The notes under the pieces are model-generated. The model worked only from the letters and a program-made list of their open reading frames with translations. It was not told the origin of the DNA and did no database searches. A program made the position numbers and the translations under genes. A stretch of DNA of 64,000 bases from Lineus longissimus (lineage: Eukaryota > Nemertea > Pilidiophora > Heteronemertea > Lineidae): the NCBI RefSeq assembly GCF_910592395.1, contig NC_088321.1, forward strand, positions 15,500,001 to 15,564,000. Reading direction: 5' to 3'. How positions within the stretch are numbered: the first letter of the stretch is position 1; each line of letters opens with the position of its first letter. Of this stretch, positions 33,650 through 47,466 are shown piece after piece.

Positions 33650-36600
33650 ATAGAAAGGAGATTTGAACCACATTAGAGTGAGATGCAAGATACCTGACTG
33701 AACAAAATATGAGAATGAATGTCTCGAACACCAACCATTGGACATAAATTGAAACAGAAGTGCGAAATAAGCGTATTAAGCTTCATCCTGAGATCTGGCT
33801 TTTTCATGTCGTATAGGCGGAATAGGATGATCACTAAACCAAGAATCACTAAACCAAAAAAGTAATACGAATAGAGCGATAGCGGTTAAGCGGGGACTCA
33901 TTTCGCTAGTTGAGTTTGAATCCGGTCAAGCCTCGAAAAACCCAGCCGCCGATACGAACTATCCTCCGGAATGGCCCAACCAGGTGAACTCAGGCGCCCA
34001 CGATCGATGACACAGAACCAGAGATAAATCGGACACGCACTATGAGAAAAACACTATTCTATCTAACACAATCGGCAAGTAAAAATCGAAAAAAAATCAA
34101 TGGAGAGACCACGGAACAGCTTGCGTCTGGCCTTAGAGAGCGATTAAGTGTTTACAACCCTATACGAATGACGAAGCACTATGGTAAACTACTGTTATAT
34201 GGCCTGTCGTGTCATAACGTCTTGTGTTTATTCACATTTGCGCCACGCTCAAAAATCATCGCAACACCGCCCTTGTTAAAAAAATGATTTCGAACACCCA
34301 TAAAGTGAACCTGTGTTTGATCACAGAACTAATTGGATCTAAATGAATCGGAGTTGAAATGGCAAAGTAAATAATTGTTGTTACCAAGACCGACGAAATC
34401 AGTGTGGGGATTCGGACAGTGTCAGTTTCTAGAAACACCACCAGCATCCACATCGAGTGCCATAGAACAGGAAATATTCGCGGTTGAATATGCCTGTGCT
34501 TTCAATTTATTTGCTGTCGTCTGCTAGCCCCTTCGGTGACCATATGGCGGACAGTGATTTGTTGACACTGTCCGAATCCCCGGCCACCCTGTGAAAATGT
34601 TTTGACGTAACGGTAACACTGTTTAGCAAACTGCCGAGAGTGTTTGCGAGGTAAACATGGTAGATAAGTGTTCTGCAATTGTATCATGATGCTGCTGGGC
34701 CAGGCCAATTGGTTAGCAATCGAATAGAGTTTTCCCGGGTAACACTCGTCAATTTATCAACCAGGCATATGCATTATTGAGTAGGCCAACTACTAGGTTA
34801 ATAAAGATACAAGCAAAAGGTTTTTTTTAGTATAAGCATACCTACCTGCATCCTGTAGGCCTACCTCTCAGACCAACACTCGGCACTAACGACCAAGGTA
34901 CGACTGACTCTGTGTTTTCGAGGGGATGACCTATAACTGCGATATATAATACCTTCGCAAATTAGCGCCTTTGTCTGAGCACTCGGAAAAATCGGTCGTT
35001 TGGGGGGCGCTTTTGAAAAACACCAAAGTCGGTTTCTTCCCCAAGGTGATTCTCAAACATGACTCTGAGTTCATGATCCAGTTGCTGTGAAACATCCGTT
35101 ATTATTCACCTGGCGTGATCAACCTGGTAACTGAACACAGGCGCCAACCTTGACTTAAAGGGGTGCGTCGGTCCAGGAAAATAGAAATGCAGTAACATGT
35201 AGGCATAGGCAGTGTGAGTTATCATGCACAGGAATTTCCTGAAACCTGTAATTTATAGTATATGTACATCTGTCTACGCAACAACATACTGAAATTGATG
35301 TTAAGTACATAGGCCTATTCACGGAGCAACTGTCTTGATCTTTATGGTGTACTGCGTCAGCAAGTTTTTATCGCGTATTAAAAGACGCAGGAGGGAAGGT
35401 TGAGGTCGCCGAAAAAAATGATTTTCATGCAGATTTGAGCCCTTTTCCAACGAAAAGTGCCCCTCCCGGGCCTACTACTGCCTCCTCCCCCGGGCCTACT
35501 GTCCCTTCACCTCTCGGCCTAAAACGCTAAGTAAGAACCATTGAAATGCTGGACGCTGAGATCACCGATAAAATATCTCATGCTATGACACGGCAATGAA
35601 AGATTCATCCAGCAACCTCTCTCCCGCTACTGAAAATGTAAAAGCCTACCTTTCGCACCGATGAATTATTCCTACTGAGAGAAAGAAAAGCCTACGTACG
35701 CTCAACCCATTAAAGGGACACGTATGGAATGAGATGCTGCTACGTTGTTTTTTCGTACAAGAATGACTTCCAGAAGGACCGTGACTTCTCGAAACAGGAT
35801 CATTGAAAAATCATTTTAAAACATGCTGTGAAAGCAATCGCTAGAACGGAATACAAAGTGTATTTACGCCAACGTTACACCAACTTCAGAATCTCCCTGC
35901 AGCGGACACGACTAAAGCGAGTTGAAGAGCTCAAGGTCCATCGGAGGCAATTGTCAGCCAGTGTTTGCGAGAAACATATATGTTGCACAAATCGATGACG
36001 GCCTTGGCTGCAGCGAACCGCTGATTCGCTGACACGCTATCAACCAATTACACCTGTCCGATGGTAGATTCATTCGCGACCCTTGACATACTGTGTTAGG
36101 GTGAGGGACGAGGCCGGTCCACTGCGGCTGGACTGTAGTCGATGGAGTCTAAGCGCACTGTGGTTGAAGGTCGAGGTTGCTTTGGTTAGACAAGGTCATC
36201 ATCCGCAACTTTAGATCGATTTCAAGGGACTTTCTAAGAGATCAGGCCCGAATTCCATTTGGCATCAGGCGTCTCTAAAGGAGAACCATATTTCCGGACA
36301 CATTCCCAGGGGCACCTTCGACCGCTTCACCGGTGTAATGTTTTTGAGTGTTTCCCCTCATTGTTTGGGAACGCTCAAATATAGATTGACAAGTTTTTCT
36401 GTGTATCCCCCCTATTGAAAAGTCGTGGTCTCTCTAGCTGCCTATTGTTTGGAAACACTGACACATGGGGAACAACCACAGATGTTACACCGGCCTTACA
36501 GTTCTACACTGCGGTGATGCCGGTAGCGGATTCCTCATACAGTATTAAATAGGCCAACATGTATTTCTAGGATGACGTATCGACAGCCTCGGGAGTCTAT

Positions 36601-39600
36601 TCCGTATGCCGTATATTACCTTTTTATTGGCTAAAAAAGTACTTAGATACTTAATCCTAGCAAGTATGCAATCAAACTTGACATCTTGTGTTTGCCACCT
36701 TCTCATCATTGGACATAAAAACAATAAGAGTCTCACTTCTTGATAAAAAAAAACACGTGGGGGGCATTAAAACAGTCTTTCGAAACCAAAAAGCTGTCAA
36801 AATCGATCAAACAAAAGTCAACTGCCAATGACATTCATTAATGGGATGCGATACGCGTACCTAATTTGTGGTGATTGTGAGAAAAAAAACAACTTCACAG
36901 AACGATTACGACATAGCTAGCCTGTATGAATTCGACATCAGGAAACACCAAGTCTATGTCTTGAGGACGGGTTTTCGAAATCAGCTTTTTTGCACTGTCA
37001 TCATGACTCTCGGGTTGCCAATCAACTTTACATTGTCCATCAGTTCCTCACCAATTCCTCCATAAGTTCTCGCCATAAAATTGGCGCTGCCACCCAGTGG
37101 ACATGTCTGTAGTGAGCAACAAAGACTTACCGTTACAAATCGGTCTCAATAGAATATCGATCAGCAAACAGGTATCCAGTTCAAGGAAAAGTTAACAGCC
37201 AAACTAACAACTGGCTGCTTCAACCACAGCCACCGACCCGGATAATACAATAGTTGCAAGCAGAAAAACAGGGGGAATAGTCAAGAGCCGTTTAAAGTAT
37301 TGATCACAGCCACAGTCAACAGCAACTCTAGTTGACTGAGACTAACACTCTGTGAAGTAGACAGCAGGCAGTCATCATCCCAGGATGGAGTTTCTGCCCA
37401 CGGAACGTCACTCGCGAACATATGTCTACCAAAGCCCTCGAAAAACGTTACAAAAAGATATTTCTGTCTGAAGTAGCAGCGAATATAAATAATCCAGGCT
37501 ATGGACGTTTAGAAGAGTGCTTCCTGAAGATTAGTTACAGCAGCGACTTGACTAACTGTTGGTTTGCTCACCGCTTTAGGCCGACGACAGACGACGACGA
37601 CTACCTACTACAGTAGTTTCACAATGCCAGACACGCAGCACTATATATAAATCAGATGAAAACCCACCTTACTTCGAAATACCTGCACATAACCGAGATG
37701 ATCACACTTTCAACACTAATTCCTCTGTCATGCCTTGGCGAGCAAGTGGTCTAGTAAAAGCCTCCCAGCCTACTCCAACCTGGATGGTTGTTCCAGAGCA
37801 AAAGTTGTCCTCGATAAGGACAACACCACAATCACGCAAAGATGAATTATGTACACACAATAGAAGTAGGTCAGTTGGTCATGGCCTTACATCGGCCAAC
37901 TCAAATCTGGCTGGTTGTGCTAGTGGACTGGCTGAGGACAATTACCACAATCACGACCCGAGAAGAGTTCAACACCGAAGTAGGCCAGCGACGAGACAAT
38001 TATCTTGTACGCCACTTTCTAGTTCTAACCGCGTGGAAAATTATATTCATTGTGGGCTGTGAATACTTCCTACAGTATGCCTCGCAAAGAGCATGTACAA
38101 TGGCCTCCCTGTACGGAACGTCAGAGCAAGTCACCCTTGGCCTTATCATCATTAATGGGTCACTTGGAAAGCCGTGTTGTTTAATCAAAATGTTCATCCA
38201 TCCCACAGTCAGGTCTCTCTCACTTGAATTCCCGAGCTGTATAATGAGGCACCTTGCTGTCTGTGGTAGGCCTCATATCCCTGGGGTCTACTCTGTCCTC
38301 AGTGGGTCCAGGCCTAGACCCGATAGGGGCCTAGTATGAGGACCCAGGCCTGACGCGTTTAAAATAATTTTCTCAAACCACATGGAACCTAACTAAAACT
38401 TAATGAGTTATTGAACCCGGCATTCTTTCATCCTGACCCTTCGCTTCCAGATAACGCGTATGGAAGTTCAGTATGGCATTCTTTCTGCCACACCATGTAC
38501 ACTGCAGCGCTCTCTGTGATAGAGAAATGAAACTAAAAGTTCACGGTACTTGTTGAAGATAGTACGCCACGAAACTTTGATCGTAAATATTTTTGACGAA
38601 GTTTTCCACAATAAATCATAAAAAATACAGTAATCGGGGAAGGAAAAATGGAAAAGTTCATATCCAGAAGTTAGAGTAAGTAATTAATCACATACAGAAC
38701 TAATGTGTTTTAAATTTGAGGTTAATCTGAATGAACTTAGAGCATCGGAATTTGGGGGAGAAATTTTCTTTTGTCTTAACCTTGCTACCTCGCTCCCAGG
38801 TAGATTAAAGAATGTGTACATTGTGTGTATGCTACACGTGCATTTGTTGAACCTGGATTCCTGAATACATTATGAACTGTACCACTGATATGCAGAGTTC
38901 TTTGCATTGCTGTGTTGTCTTGATTAGAGTTTTCAAAATGTCAGATCAGTTGTACAAAAACGGCAGAAAAATCTGCAGACAAAAAAACTAAAAAAACATG
39001 CCTCTGGAAAAAGGGCCATAACGTTTTTACCTAATTGACTATAAAAACCAAACCTATTGTAAATGATACCCAAGAAGTTTATCCAGATATGATAAAACTT
39101 TTGTTCCAGTTGGCCCAGTAGTTTTTGCGAAAATTGTAAAAAAACTGGTGTCCTTAAACTTTCCGACAAGGGTGTACATAGTGGATGAAAAGACAGTAAA
39201 AGTCAGACTGTCAAGTCAAATTACTTTTTTCCTGCTAATTTTTTGGCCAATTTGTTGTGTAGGCCCCAGACCAGAGATTTCTAATTCTTACTTACTGTGT
39301 GTTTCAGGTGTTTACTTCTGCCAACGTGTTGCTATACTATTGGACCAGTGGCGTAGGGATGACGACTAGGGGTAGCTGCTGCTCGAGATTGGAGATGTGA
39401 AAGCAGACTGTTGGACTGGGAGTACCATATCGTCTCATCAACCCTCATGTGTTCATTCGCACATTTAGAAAACCTGGTTACAGCGTAGCTGCTTATTCTT
39501 AAAAACGTTTTTTGAAACATTTCTATCTGACATGTGAAAATTGTTCTGAGAACTCGACTTGGTGCTTAAATGTTGTCATTTTTAGATATTTTGATAAAAC

Positions 39601-39660
39601 CGTCCCACCGCTTGTGCAAATCCTGCCGTTAACGAATCATGGCTCGTCCACAGTTGTAAT
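33650..39660. other. Spacer between OTOP cluster and ZEB-like gene
   Basis: No firm gene. Contains a dispersed repeat at 35742-35862 (partner 30649-30760) and a short segment at 36094-36140 similar to 47110-47150. A diverged duplication lies at about 37770-37990, whose halves share landmarks 118-127 bases apart. Open frames of 110 and 165 codons at 37730-38339 run through that duplication and show no domain. Confidence 0.45.
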
Positions 39661-39665
39661 CGTCC

Positions 39666-42600
39666 ATGGAGAAGCCGTCTCCTTCGCCAAATAATTTAGA
39701 TTTAGTGTCGCCACCTTTTGTTGCAAAAGTGAAACGTTCGTCCAAAATTAAGATAAAGGAGGAACCAAGGTCAAGGTCGGATATCTCCCTTACACCCTCG
39801 TCCCCAGTCCATCCAATCGTGACCGCGGCTGAAACCTCGCTAACTGACGCTTATCGTATATTTTTGTTACAAACGGAAATATCACAGGAAGTGGATGCAA
39901 GCACGATTTTACAACAAACCGTCCAGGCTACGGAGTCTCCCGCGACGCATTTACCGTTTGAAGCCAAAGTAACAGCAAGTGGAGACGGCGCATTGTTGTC
40001 TTTACCGGAAGCAAGTCCGTCAAAACCTCGCTCGAAGAAATCATCGAAAAAATCCAAGAACTCGCCAAAAAAGTCCAAATCTGATTCGAAATCCAAGTCT
40101 TTTGTTCCTCAGACAGACGGACATGTAAAACCTGAAAGTTCTGTCGGTGATAAGTCTGAGGAGGCCTCAATTGGTCCGAAGTTCCCGACGTTATCTTTGC
40201 TTTTGGAACCTCCAAGTAGTGTTAAAAAGGCGGGACATTCACCTATGAAGTTACCGATCGTCCCGGTACCGATTATACCCCAGGAAAGTGATATGACTGC
40301 AACATCCGTGAAAGGAAACTTGCCTGGATTTGCTGAAATATTTCCACGTCTTGGAAAAAGTGGTTATCAAAATATGGAGACCGATAGCGTGAACGTCACC
40401 AGCAGTAACGGAGCATTTTGGGCAAATGCGTACCTTCCATTGTGGCCCCCGTCAGTGCAATATTCTCAGCCAATTACCATGGCGACTGAGTCGCAATACT
40501 CTGAAACTCTACCCCAGTATTCACAATCTGATGCGCAGTATTCTCAGTCGCAGATTCATGTAACTAGTAGCAACGTCGGTGATAAATTTGGGACTTTTCA
40601 ACCTGGTGGCGTGAGCACTGCAGGATATTCAACCTCGTCACCAAGCGCAGACCAGATCTGTGCAAAAACAATAGAAACAATGAAATTACCTGTTACACAT
40701 TATTTGGATACACAGCTGTTTTCAAGCGCACTCAACACACGATCAAGTCCAGTGGTCAGTTACCCGACGCACACACCAAGTCCTAGCGGTCTTCCTCCAG
40801 TGACGTCAGCAGTTCACGACGTCGTTGACGGTGCCCCACACGCGGATCTATTCGCCAGGGAAGCGTCTCACTCCCCGCACAACTTGACATATTCCATGAC
40901 TACCACTTCCAACACTGATATGATGGCGAACAAAACAGAATCTTTCCTAGCTAGCCTACCTCCCTACCCGACATCGAGCGTTGTGTCCACAGCGTACGAC
41001 TTCCTACACCCAGTTCCAGCTGCTCAAATGTCGAGCACGATCACGGGGAATCCAGGAACGAACCCTGATCCGAAATGTACCACAGATGCCAACGCAGTCC
41101 TCAGTCCGATCTCGAATATTTTTACAAATGTTGCTCAAGGTCAACAAGGTCTGCAATTGGCGGGTAATTATTCAATAAACGCACCGATTTACAACAAAGA
41201 TGCTTGGTCGGATCCAGGTATCCAAGATGCACATTACGGAACTGTTGGGTATAACGCGGGGCATAATAGCAAACATGCGTCCGGTGAAAAGATTGCTCGT
41301 AGCAAGGGGAAACATTCGCGGAAGGGGAACTTTCAAGTCAGTGATATTTTGGATCATGGAATAGGCAATCGGAGCAGCGTGGAGCACGTGGGGCAGCATT
41401 CAAGCAGTGAGTCGAATCTTGAAGCTGGGAATAACGATGCTGGTCGAGATGCCCAGAAGGTGCCGTATTATGTTTACTCCCAGGAGAGTGAAGACATGGA
41501 GGCTCGAAAGATGCAGTTGAAGAAGGAGATCATCAAGAATCAGTTGCGGTTGGCGTGTCTGGCAAACGTTATCCCGGCCGGTGGCTTAGGCAGAGGAAGT
41601 CACGAGGGCATTGGTGTCAAACAAGTAGGGGTAAGTACTAGACGAAGTGCTGCACAAACGGGTGACTTTTGTTGCAGCGATATGCAATAACAATCTCTAC
41701 ATTGTGCAGCCAAAAGATCTCGACTGCAGGTTAAACCAGATATAGTTGTGGTTGATATTGATACCAGGTCTCTGCAGTCACCGATGACGAACACAATCGA
41801 GCGATTTTCGTTCTACCGATCATCATGGCAGGTTCCGTGAAGCAACCTGACTGCTTTACATATGTACTTGGCCCTTGCTTTGTCGGGACCAGTCAGATCA
41901 CATGATGTACTCTTTGCAGAAATGACATGAAGTGGACACAATGGTAAGAAATGTTTTCACATTTTGATAATTTTTCAGGAGTCATCCGGCGTCCAACAAG
42001 ACTATGTCGACCTGAAGCCGTACATGCCAAATTTGGATGCGCCGCAACCGGAGCAAGACGATGTTGACACAGACCATCTGTTGTTTAATATGCCAAGTCA
42101 CTCCGGGATTGATCCCAATGTTCCGACAACGGTTTCACAGTCGTTGCAGATGCTCTCCGGTAAGAACTCTAGCATACACGTTAACTGATAGAAAGACATC
42201 TGGCGAAACTAACGGTATTCACCAAATATCTCGTCACAAAATATTTCATAACATTTTCACGTTTTCCTTTTCAGGTGCCTCAATGGATCCGCCGTGTCAG
42301 AATCCCCTGCACAGCACGTATCAACATCAGCTACATGGAACAAGAATGGAGCAGGAGGTGTCACCACCACCTCCAGAATTGCCTGGGAAGTCCTCGAAAC
42401 AATCCAAGGGGCCCAAAAAGCCAAGGGCCCCCGTGAAAGCTGGTATGTGTGAGTTAGTTTTGTCATTATGTGCTGCTACTGTTGGGTTTCATTCCCCTGC
42501 TCTGATCACTAGTGAGAGGCTGGCGTTCCCCCAACTGCTAGAAGTGGAGGTACAATCAAAGGGCCCAATATATCACAGGCAGTCAAAGCAATAAGTTTGT

Positions 42601-42897
42601 ATTCCTTTATTTTATTCTACCAGTCTACTGTTGGGAGCATAATGGCCTAGTGACCCCATCTTCAGTGATGTCCTCCTAATATTCCCTCTTCCTTTCACAG
42701 CCCCTCGTCGCCACGCTTGTGATGTCTGCGGGAAGGCCTTCAAGCACAAACACCATCTCCGCGAACACTGCCGTATCCACACAGGAGAAAAACCATACGA
42801 GTGTCGTCTTTGCGGCAAGAGGTTTAGCCACTCGGGATCGTATAGTCAGCATTTGAACCACCAGAAGTGCGTCTTGTCTGCACATGCACATTTGTAA
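39666..42897 (+). CDS. ZEB/zfh-1-type two-finger transcription factor, 4 exons
   Basis: Exons 39666-41630, 41979-42159, 42275-42442 and 42701-42897 join in phases 0,1,1 to give 836 residues. The first 770 are low-complexity and Ser/Thr/Pro-rich. They include a sumoylation-like I-K-E-E at 30-33, a Lys/Ser basic cluster at 120-145 fitting a nuclear signal, and Q-Y-S-Q repeats near 265-295. The last exon carries two C2H2 fingers (C778, C781, H794, H798; C806, C809, H822, H825 or C828). [12 protein letters not shown] and [12 protein letters not shown] are diagnostic of the paired fingers of ZEB/zfh-1 repressors. The other fingers, homeodomain and P-L-D-L-S motif of ZEB are not seen. An in-frame TAA nine bases before the ATG supports the start, but unseen upstream exons cannot be excluded. 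Confidence 0.83.
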
Positions 42898-44080
42898 AAT
42901 CGATATGTTGATGTCTAATTCTTCTGCGTATGGTAGACTTTGCCTGTGACTGCTGTCATTAAGGCTTGGAGCAGTGCGTGAGACGACGATTGGGAGTTGT
43001 AAAAATGACGATTTGTAGTTGAATTGATTGATAAATAGCAGTATTCACTTCAAAACTGTTGTTTGTGATACCATGTTTTTTACGACGTATGAAGTTTGTG
43101 CTTGAAACGTGTGCAATAATGAAACAGCAATTTTAGTATTTCAGAAGACTTCGCCTTTTGGGTGAAAAGTTTCTTCGAGTGAGGAGACCTGATTTTCCAA
43201 CGTTTTTTTGTATGCATTTAAAATTTGTCGCCTGGATCCTGCCAAATTTCAATCGTGTTTCTGATAAACTTGGATCATATCATTGATAATACCTACAGTA
43301 TTGATGGCAATACCTACAGTATTGATAGCATTGTTAGAGAAGTATTTTGAAGTATGCCAAATTATGAAATTTCTTGCCAAATTGTTGTAATTCTCTTCTT
43401 GAAAGCGAATATTTTGAAAAAGTCTACAATTGACGGTGCTTCTGATTTCTGATTCTACTTAAGCCAAATTACAATTCTGGTCAAAGTAACATACCTTTTG
43501 TTGCACAGTGCCCTTTCAGAGAGTCACATCTGAATAGTCTCTCAGATATTGTTGTGCAAGAGAGGGTTGTTACTTCCGACTAGCAGTGTTCATGTCTGAC
43601 AAATCACAAAAATCAAAAGTCATGTTTTTTCTCTCACTTATACAGTGATTTTGAATGTTTGGTCTAACGGTGCTGCATCTTGTTACTGGTTGTATCATTT
43701 GTAAGTAATGATCCTTCGAAAACCAACATTCAATCTTCAACATGAAGGAATGTTCAAAATTGTTAATGTCAGTAAAATCTATTGTTAAAGATTCCTGCCC
43801 ATGTAAGATAACTTAGGTGCTTGTAATTAGTGGTGTCAACTCAACAACTGAAAACATTCAGAGAAGAGTTTTTACAGGAAAATTTCAGTGTAATTTGTTA
43901 GTTGGTATTTCTTTGCAAACTTTTGCAAAGTGTTCTTTGTTAATTTAATAGTGTTACTGGAAAAGTTACTTGATGTTGTAAGCTTTTAACTTGAATTGAA
44001 TTTACCAACAGGTATGAGACAGATTCATTCTGCCCATGAAAGGGTGGTCCAAAAAAGCCCTTGAATTACATATACATGCA

Positions 44081-44515
44081 CTCTGGGTTCCCAACAAGGT
44101 TTTCTCGAGGGTGGTACCCTTGAGATTCAAGAAGATTTGCCAGTGTGCAGCACAAGGTTGGATGGCCAGCAATTTAAAGTAGGGAGGCCTTGAAGAAACC
44201 CTTTACACAATCTAGAGCTAGACAGGGTGGTATCCTACCAAGGTAGGGTGGTAAGCTGCCAAGGTAGGGTGGCTGCTGCCTAGGTAGGATGGTAAACTGC
44301 CAAGGTAGGGTGGCTACTGCCAAGGTAGGATGGTAAACTGCCAAGGTAGGGTGGCTGCTGCCTAGGTAGGATGGTAAGCTGCCAAGGTAGGGTGGCTGCT
44401 GCCTAGGTAGGATGGTAAGCTGCCTAGGTAGGATGGTAAACTGCCAAGGTAGGGTGGGCCACCCTGACAAATGGGTTTGCGGAGAACACTGAATGTACAT
44501 ATTAATAGGTGCTAT
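44081..44515 (+). repeat. Dispersed element carrying an expanded minisatellite
   Basis: Flanks match 50301-50525 in order: ttctc...agg, gggtggta-accc-ttga, atttgccagtgtgca, agaaaccctt, tctagagc, then gggtgggcc and ccttccgaa/gtttgcgga-gaaca. Between the last landmarks this copy has about 12 units where the other has two. Confidence 0.85.
44220..44460 (+). repeat. Minisatellite, 20-21 bp units
   Basis: Unit aggtagggtggtaaactgcc alternates with a ggctgctgcct form, giving a higher-order period of about 41 bp. Units start at 44241, 44262, 44282, 44303, 44323, 44344, 44364, 44385, 44405, 44426 and 44447. The minus-strand frame over it is an artefact. Confidence 0.92.
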
Positions 44516-46214
44516 GTTGTCATGTGAGTGACTATGCACTGTAAAGAAATCACCGAAGATCGCACTACAGGAATAACTTGATTGAATTTATCAATATCCT
44601 GTTTGATTTGCAATTGTTAGATTTATTGTTCCATTCAATGTTGTAAACTTTACAAGAATAGTCACATTTGAAGTTGTTTATTTGATTTGAACACGGCATA
44701 AGCATTTCATACCGTTGTCGCGTCGATTGATTGAGATCAGTTTAGAATTTATATCGAAGTTGGAATGACTGAGATTTTAACCCTCTTTTAAAGTGTAGTT
44801 TTCATTGTATCATGTAGCATATCGCTACATTGACCCAACGTGACAGGTTGGATGTGTTGGAACGTAATATTGTAAACGCGAGAAAAAATGGATTTTGAAG
44901 AGATTTTGTATAAAAAATAGACATTTATCATTTATCAATGAATAATAATCATTAAATATATTTAGTTTTTAGTTGATCTCCCCTATTTTGCTTAGAGTGG
45001 TCTCATCTAGTTATGGAAATATATAGAATTGGATTCGTTATGGGGGTGACCAAATGAATGACTTTAGATTGCCTTTGAGATTGCACCTTGTACTGTGTGT
45101 TCAAAATGAAGTAGAACTTTTTGATTTATTCGAAATCAAAAGTGTCAAGTATGTTTTGAGACATGTAGTAGTTGTACACTGTAACATATTTTTATTAGTT
45201 TCACATTGCTGCACGGTATGTTTTATGTATCAACCATATAAAACATTGTTAGGTAGTGTAAAGAATCAGGGATTCTTTTGAAATTATTTCGTTTATTTCA
45301 AAATGTCAATAACAGTATTATTTATTTGAATATTTCTCCTATATCTGTGTGTGCATTTAGTTCGCATTTATGTTTTACTTCTTATTTTGTGCGCAATGAT
45401 GCATTTATATGTCTGTAGGGTGTTTTGAAATTGTTTAAATGAAGGAAAAACAATGGAGTTGTTTCTGTTTTGAAAACATATCCTTGAGGTTGAAAACATG
45501 CATGCATGTTAGGGACGAAAACCGGTGTGACTTCACCGATGGTCACGATCTGGGGCAGTCCCCATCCCACTCGGCAGCAATGCGTCTGGCAAAAATGGCA
45601 GTCGTGCATTCCTCCATGATATCTCAAACTCTGAGAGAACTTGAGGCAGCACCATTAGAGATATCTTAGAGATTTTAGTAGAACACTTTACAAGTTATTT
45701 TCATTCAAGGTACCAAGTCCCAGTTTGCCGACTGGTGTTTGTAGAAAAATGCTTATCTTGCATTTGTGTGTCTTAAATTATTTATGTAATCGCCGATGAT
45801 AGAAGTGCAAATAATACTTAATTTAAAATCAAACCGTTCTATATGCTGCAATAATGATTAGTTAATTAATTTAAATGCAATCATGAGTATTAATGAAAAC
45901 AATATTGAGAATGATTTATAGTGTACTAAAGTATTTATGAATTATTTTGATTGGTAAATGTATTAATCCGAATGTGTTCTTTCTTACTAATAGCATGCAT
46001 TACATTGTTATATAAATTGTGTGTTATTTATCCACTGTACCTTTAAGGACGGTGCACCCATGTTACTAAATTGAAGGCGACTGTCAGTGGAAGAAAAACG
46101 GCATTGCGATAGATCAAAAATATTCAACGTTCAAACGAAGGTCATCAGTTTCTGTCGCTCTGACGGTCACCTGTGGTTCAGTTTCTCGTGTGTATCCTAC
46201 TCTCAAGACATGCA

Positions 46215-46345
46215 AGTTCCTGTATTTCATGTATCATACTAGAGAACCTCTCTAATAAGGACGCCCTTGAATCTGACAAATACAATGGAATCTCCTTTAG
46301 AGGACGCATCCCTTGACAGAACAATCTCTCTGTTAAGGATGCTGG
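46215..46345 (+). repeat. Dispersed repeat of the 'gaacctctctaataagga' type
   Basis: Contains gagaacctctctaataagga, a spaced ggaatctcctttagaggac and ctctctgttaagga, resembling the block at 48960-49090 (ggaacccttctaagcggaca). Such sequences are common noncoding repeats in invertebrate genomes (recalled, not checked). Confidence 0.5.
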
Positions 46346-47401
46346 TTTTCTTGCAAAATACACCATTTCTGTCCAGTTTGACTTCTAATCTGTATGGTCA
46401 GCCAAAGGGGTAATAGAGAGGTACTATTGTACATACATTACTTGAGATTTGTCCTGATGACAGAAATCCAATTCGTTGGAGCCACAGAATCCGACACAAA
46501 TCTGATTTGGTCATGAAAATAAGGAGGCTTACAGTATAACTATCATATATCCTTGCAGGAGTTAGAAAGGAGCTTAGTTTACGACTCTGCATGCTGTGTG
46601 ATTTAGATTAGTTGTGTTTCAATAAATATTTATATTTTGATACTGAAAAGATTGCTTCTTGAATTTATTTAGAGGAATGAAATGACTTTGCACCCTGTGC
46701 CTGGGATGTTAACCTGCGATAGACCAGCATCCCATCCAAAAATAAGCAGATTTAAAGCATATTTTTGCAAGTGAGGGCTGTTCAAGGACATCATTTTCAC
46801 ATGGAGAATGATTCTTTTTTTGCCAGAGCACTGTCACAAGCCTGCATAAACATAGTGCTCCAAGACGTGCACTCAGCTCTACAAATAATGTGAGTGGCAG
46901 TCTCCCCTTTAAGGGGATGAGAGGTGGGAGGGGGGGGGGGGTGATGAGGACTGAAAGGCCTGCTGATAATCGGGGATGAGAGAGTACAGTACATGGACCC
47001 TCTCTCCCTGTGTGTAGATTTTAACTGTTTACAAGCATCCGCAAATGACCACCTCCGATGCATACTAGACTCCCTAGGCAGCCCATTGCGTCATCCTAAT
47101 TTGGTCTCCTCAGGGTGAGGAACAAGGCCGGTCCGCTGTGTCCGGAGTGTAATGCATACATGCCAAAATAATAGGACTCTGGAAGAGAGGGACGCCAGAT
47201 ATGCGTTTGCAAAAGAGAATGGTTTCACGTTAGGTCGTCACCAGCCATGTTTGAGGGACAGACGACAGCAAGCACAAATGACCATGCATTTGATTCAGTT
47301 AAGTCGGGCATGACAAAGCACTGTTCTGCCCTCCAACATGGCTGACCATGAAAACACTCTATACTGTTATATAATCCTCTTAATTCCACAAAATACCTCT
47401 T

Positions 47402-47466
47402 GCCCCCGCCCCCCCCCCCCACCACCACCACCTATAGTACCCCAATGCCCACCCCCCCCCCCCCCT
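47402..47466 (+). repeat. C-rich tract with CCA repeats
   Basis: Two runs of 12 or more C flank a (cca)n segment. The complementary strand is G-rich with quadruplex potential. Proline- and glycine-rich frames over it are composition artefacts. Confidence 0.85.

Larger units (their letters stand above)
42898..46640 (+). other. Probable long 3' UTR of the ZEB-like gene
   Basis: AT-rich, without coding exons, and dotted with ATTTA motifs as in regulated mRNAs. The first clear AATAAA is at 46621-46626, which would give a UTR of about 3.7 kb. A dispersed element with a minisatellite lies inside. Earlier cleavage at a variant signal is possible. Confidence 0.4.

Noticed and set aside
37730-38339. 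Overlapping 110- and 165-codon plus-strand frames
   Set aside because: They lie over a diverged internal duplication, have no recognisable motif and no supporting splice sites.
42876-42897. A donor after the last zinc finger, continuing the ZEB-like gene
   Set aside because: The only candidate, tgc|gtcttg, is weak and the frame ends normally at TAA shortly after.
44174-44539. 121-codon minus-strand frame with Leu/Pro repeats
   Set aside because: It is a translation of the 20-21 bp minisatellite.
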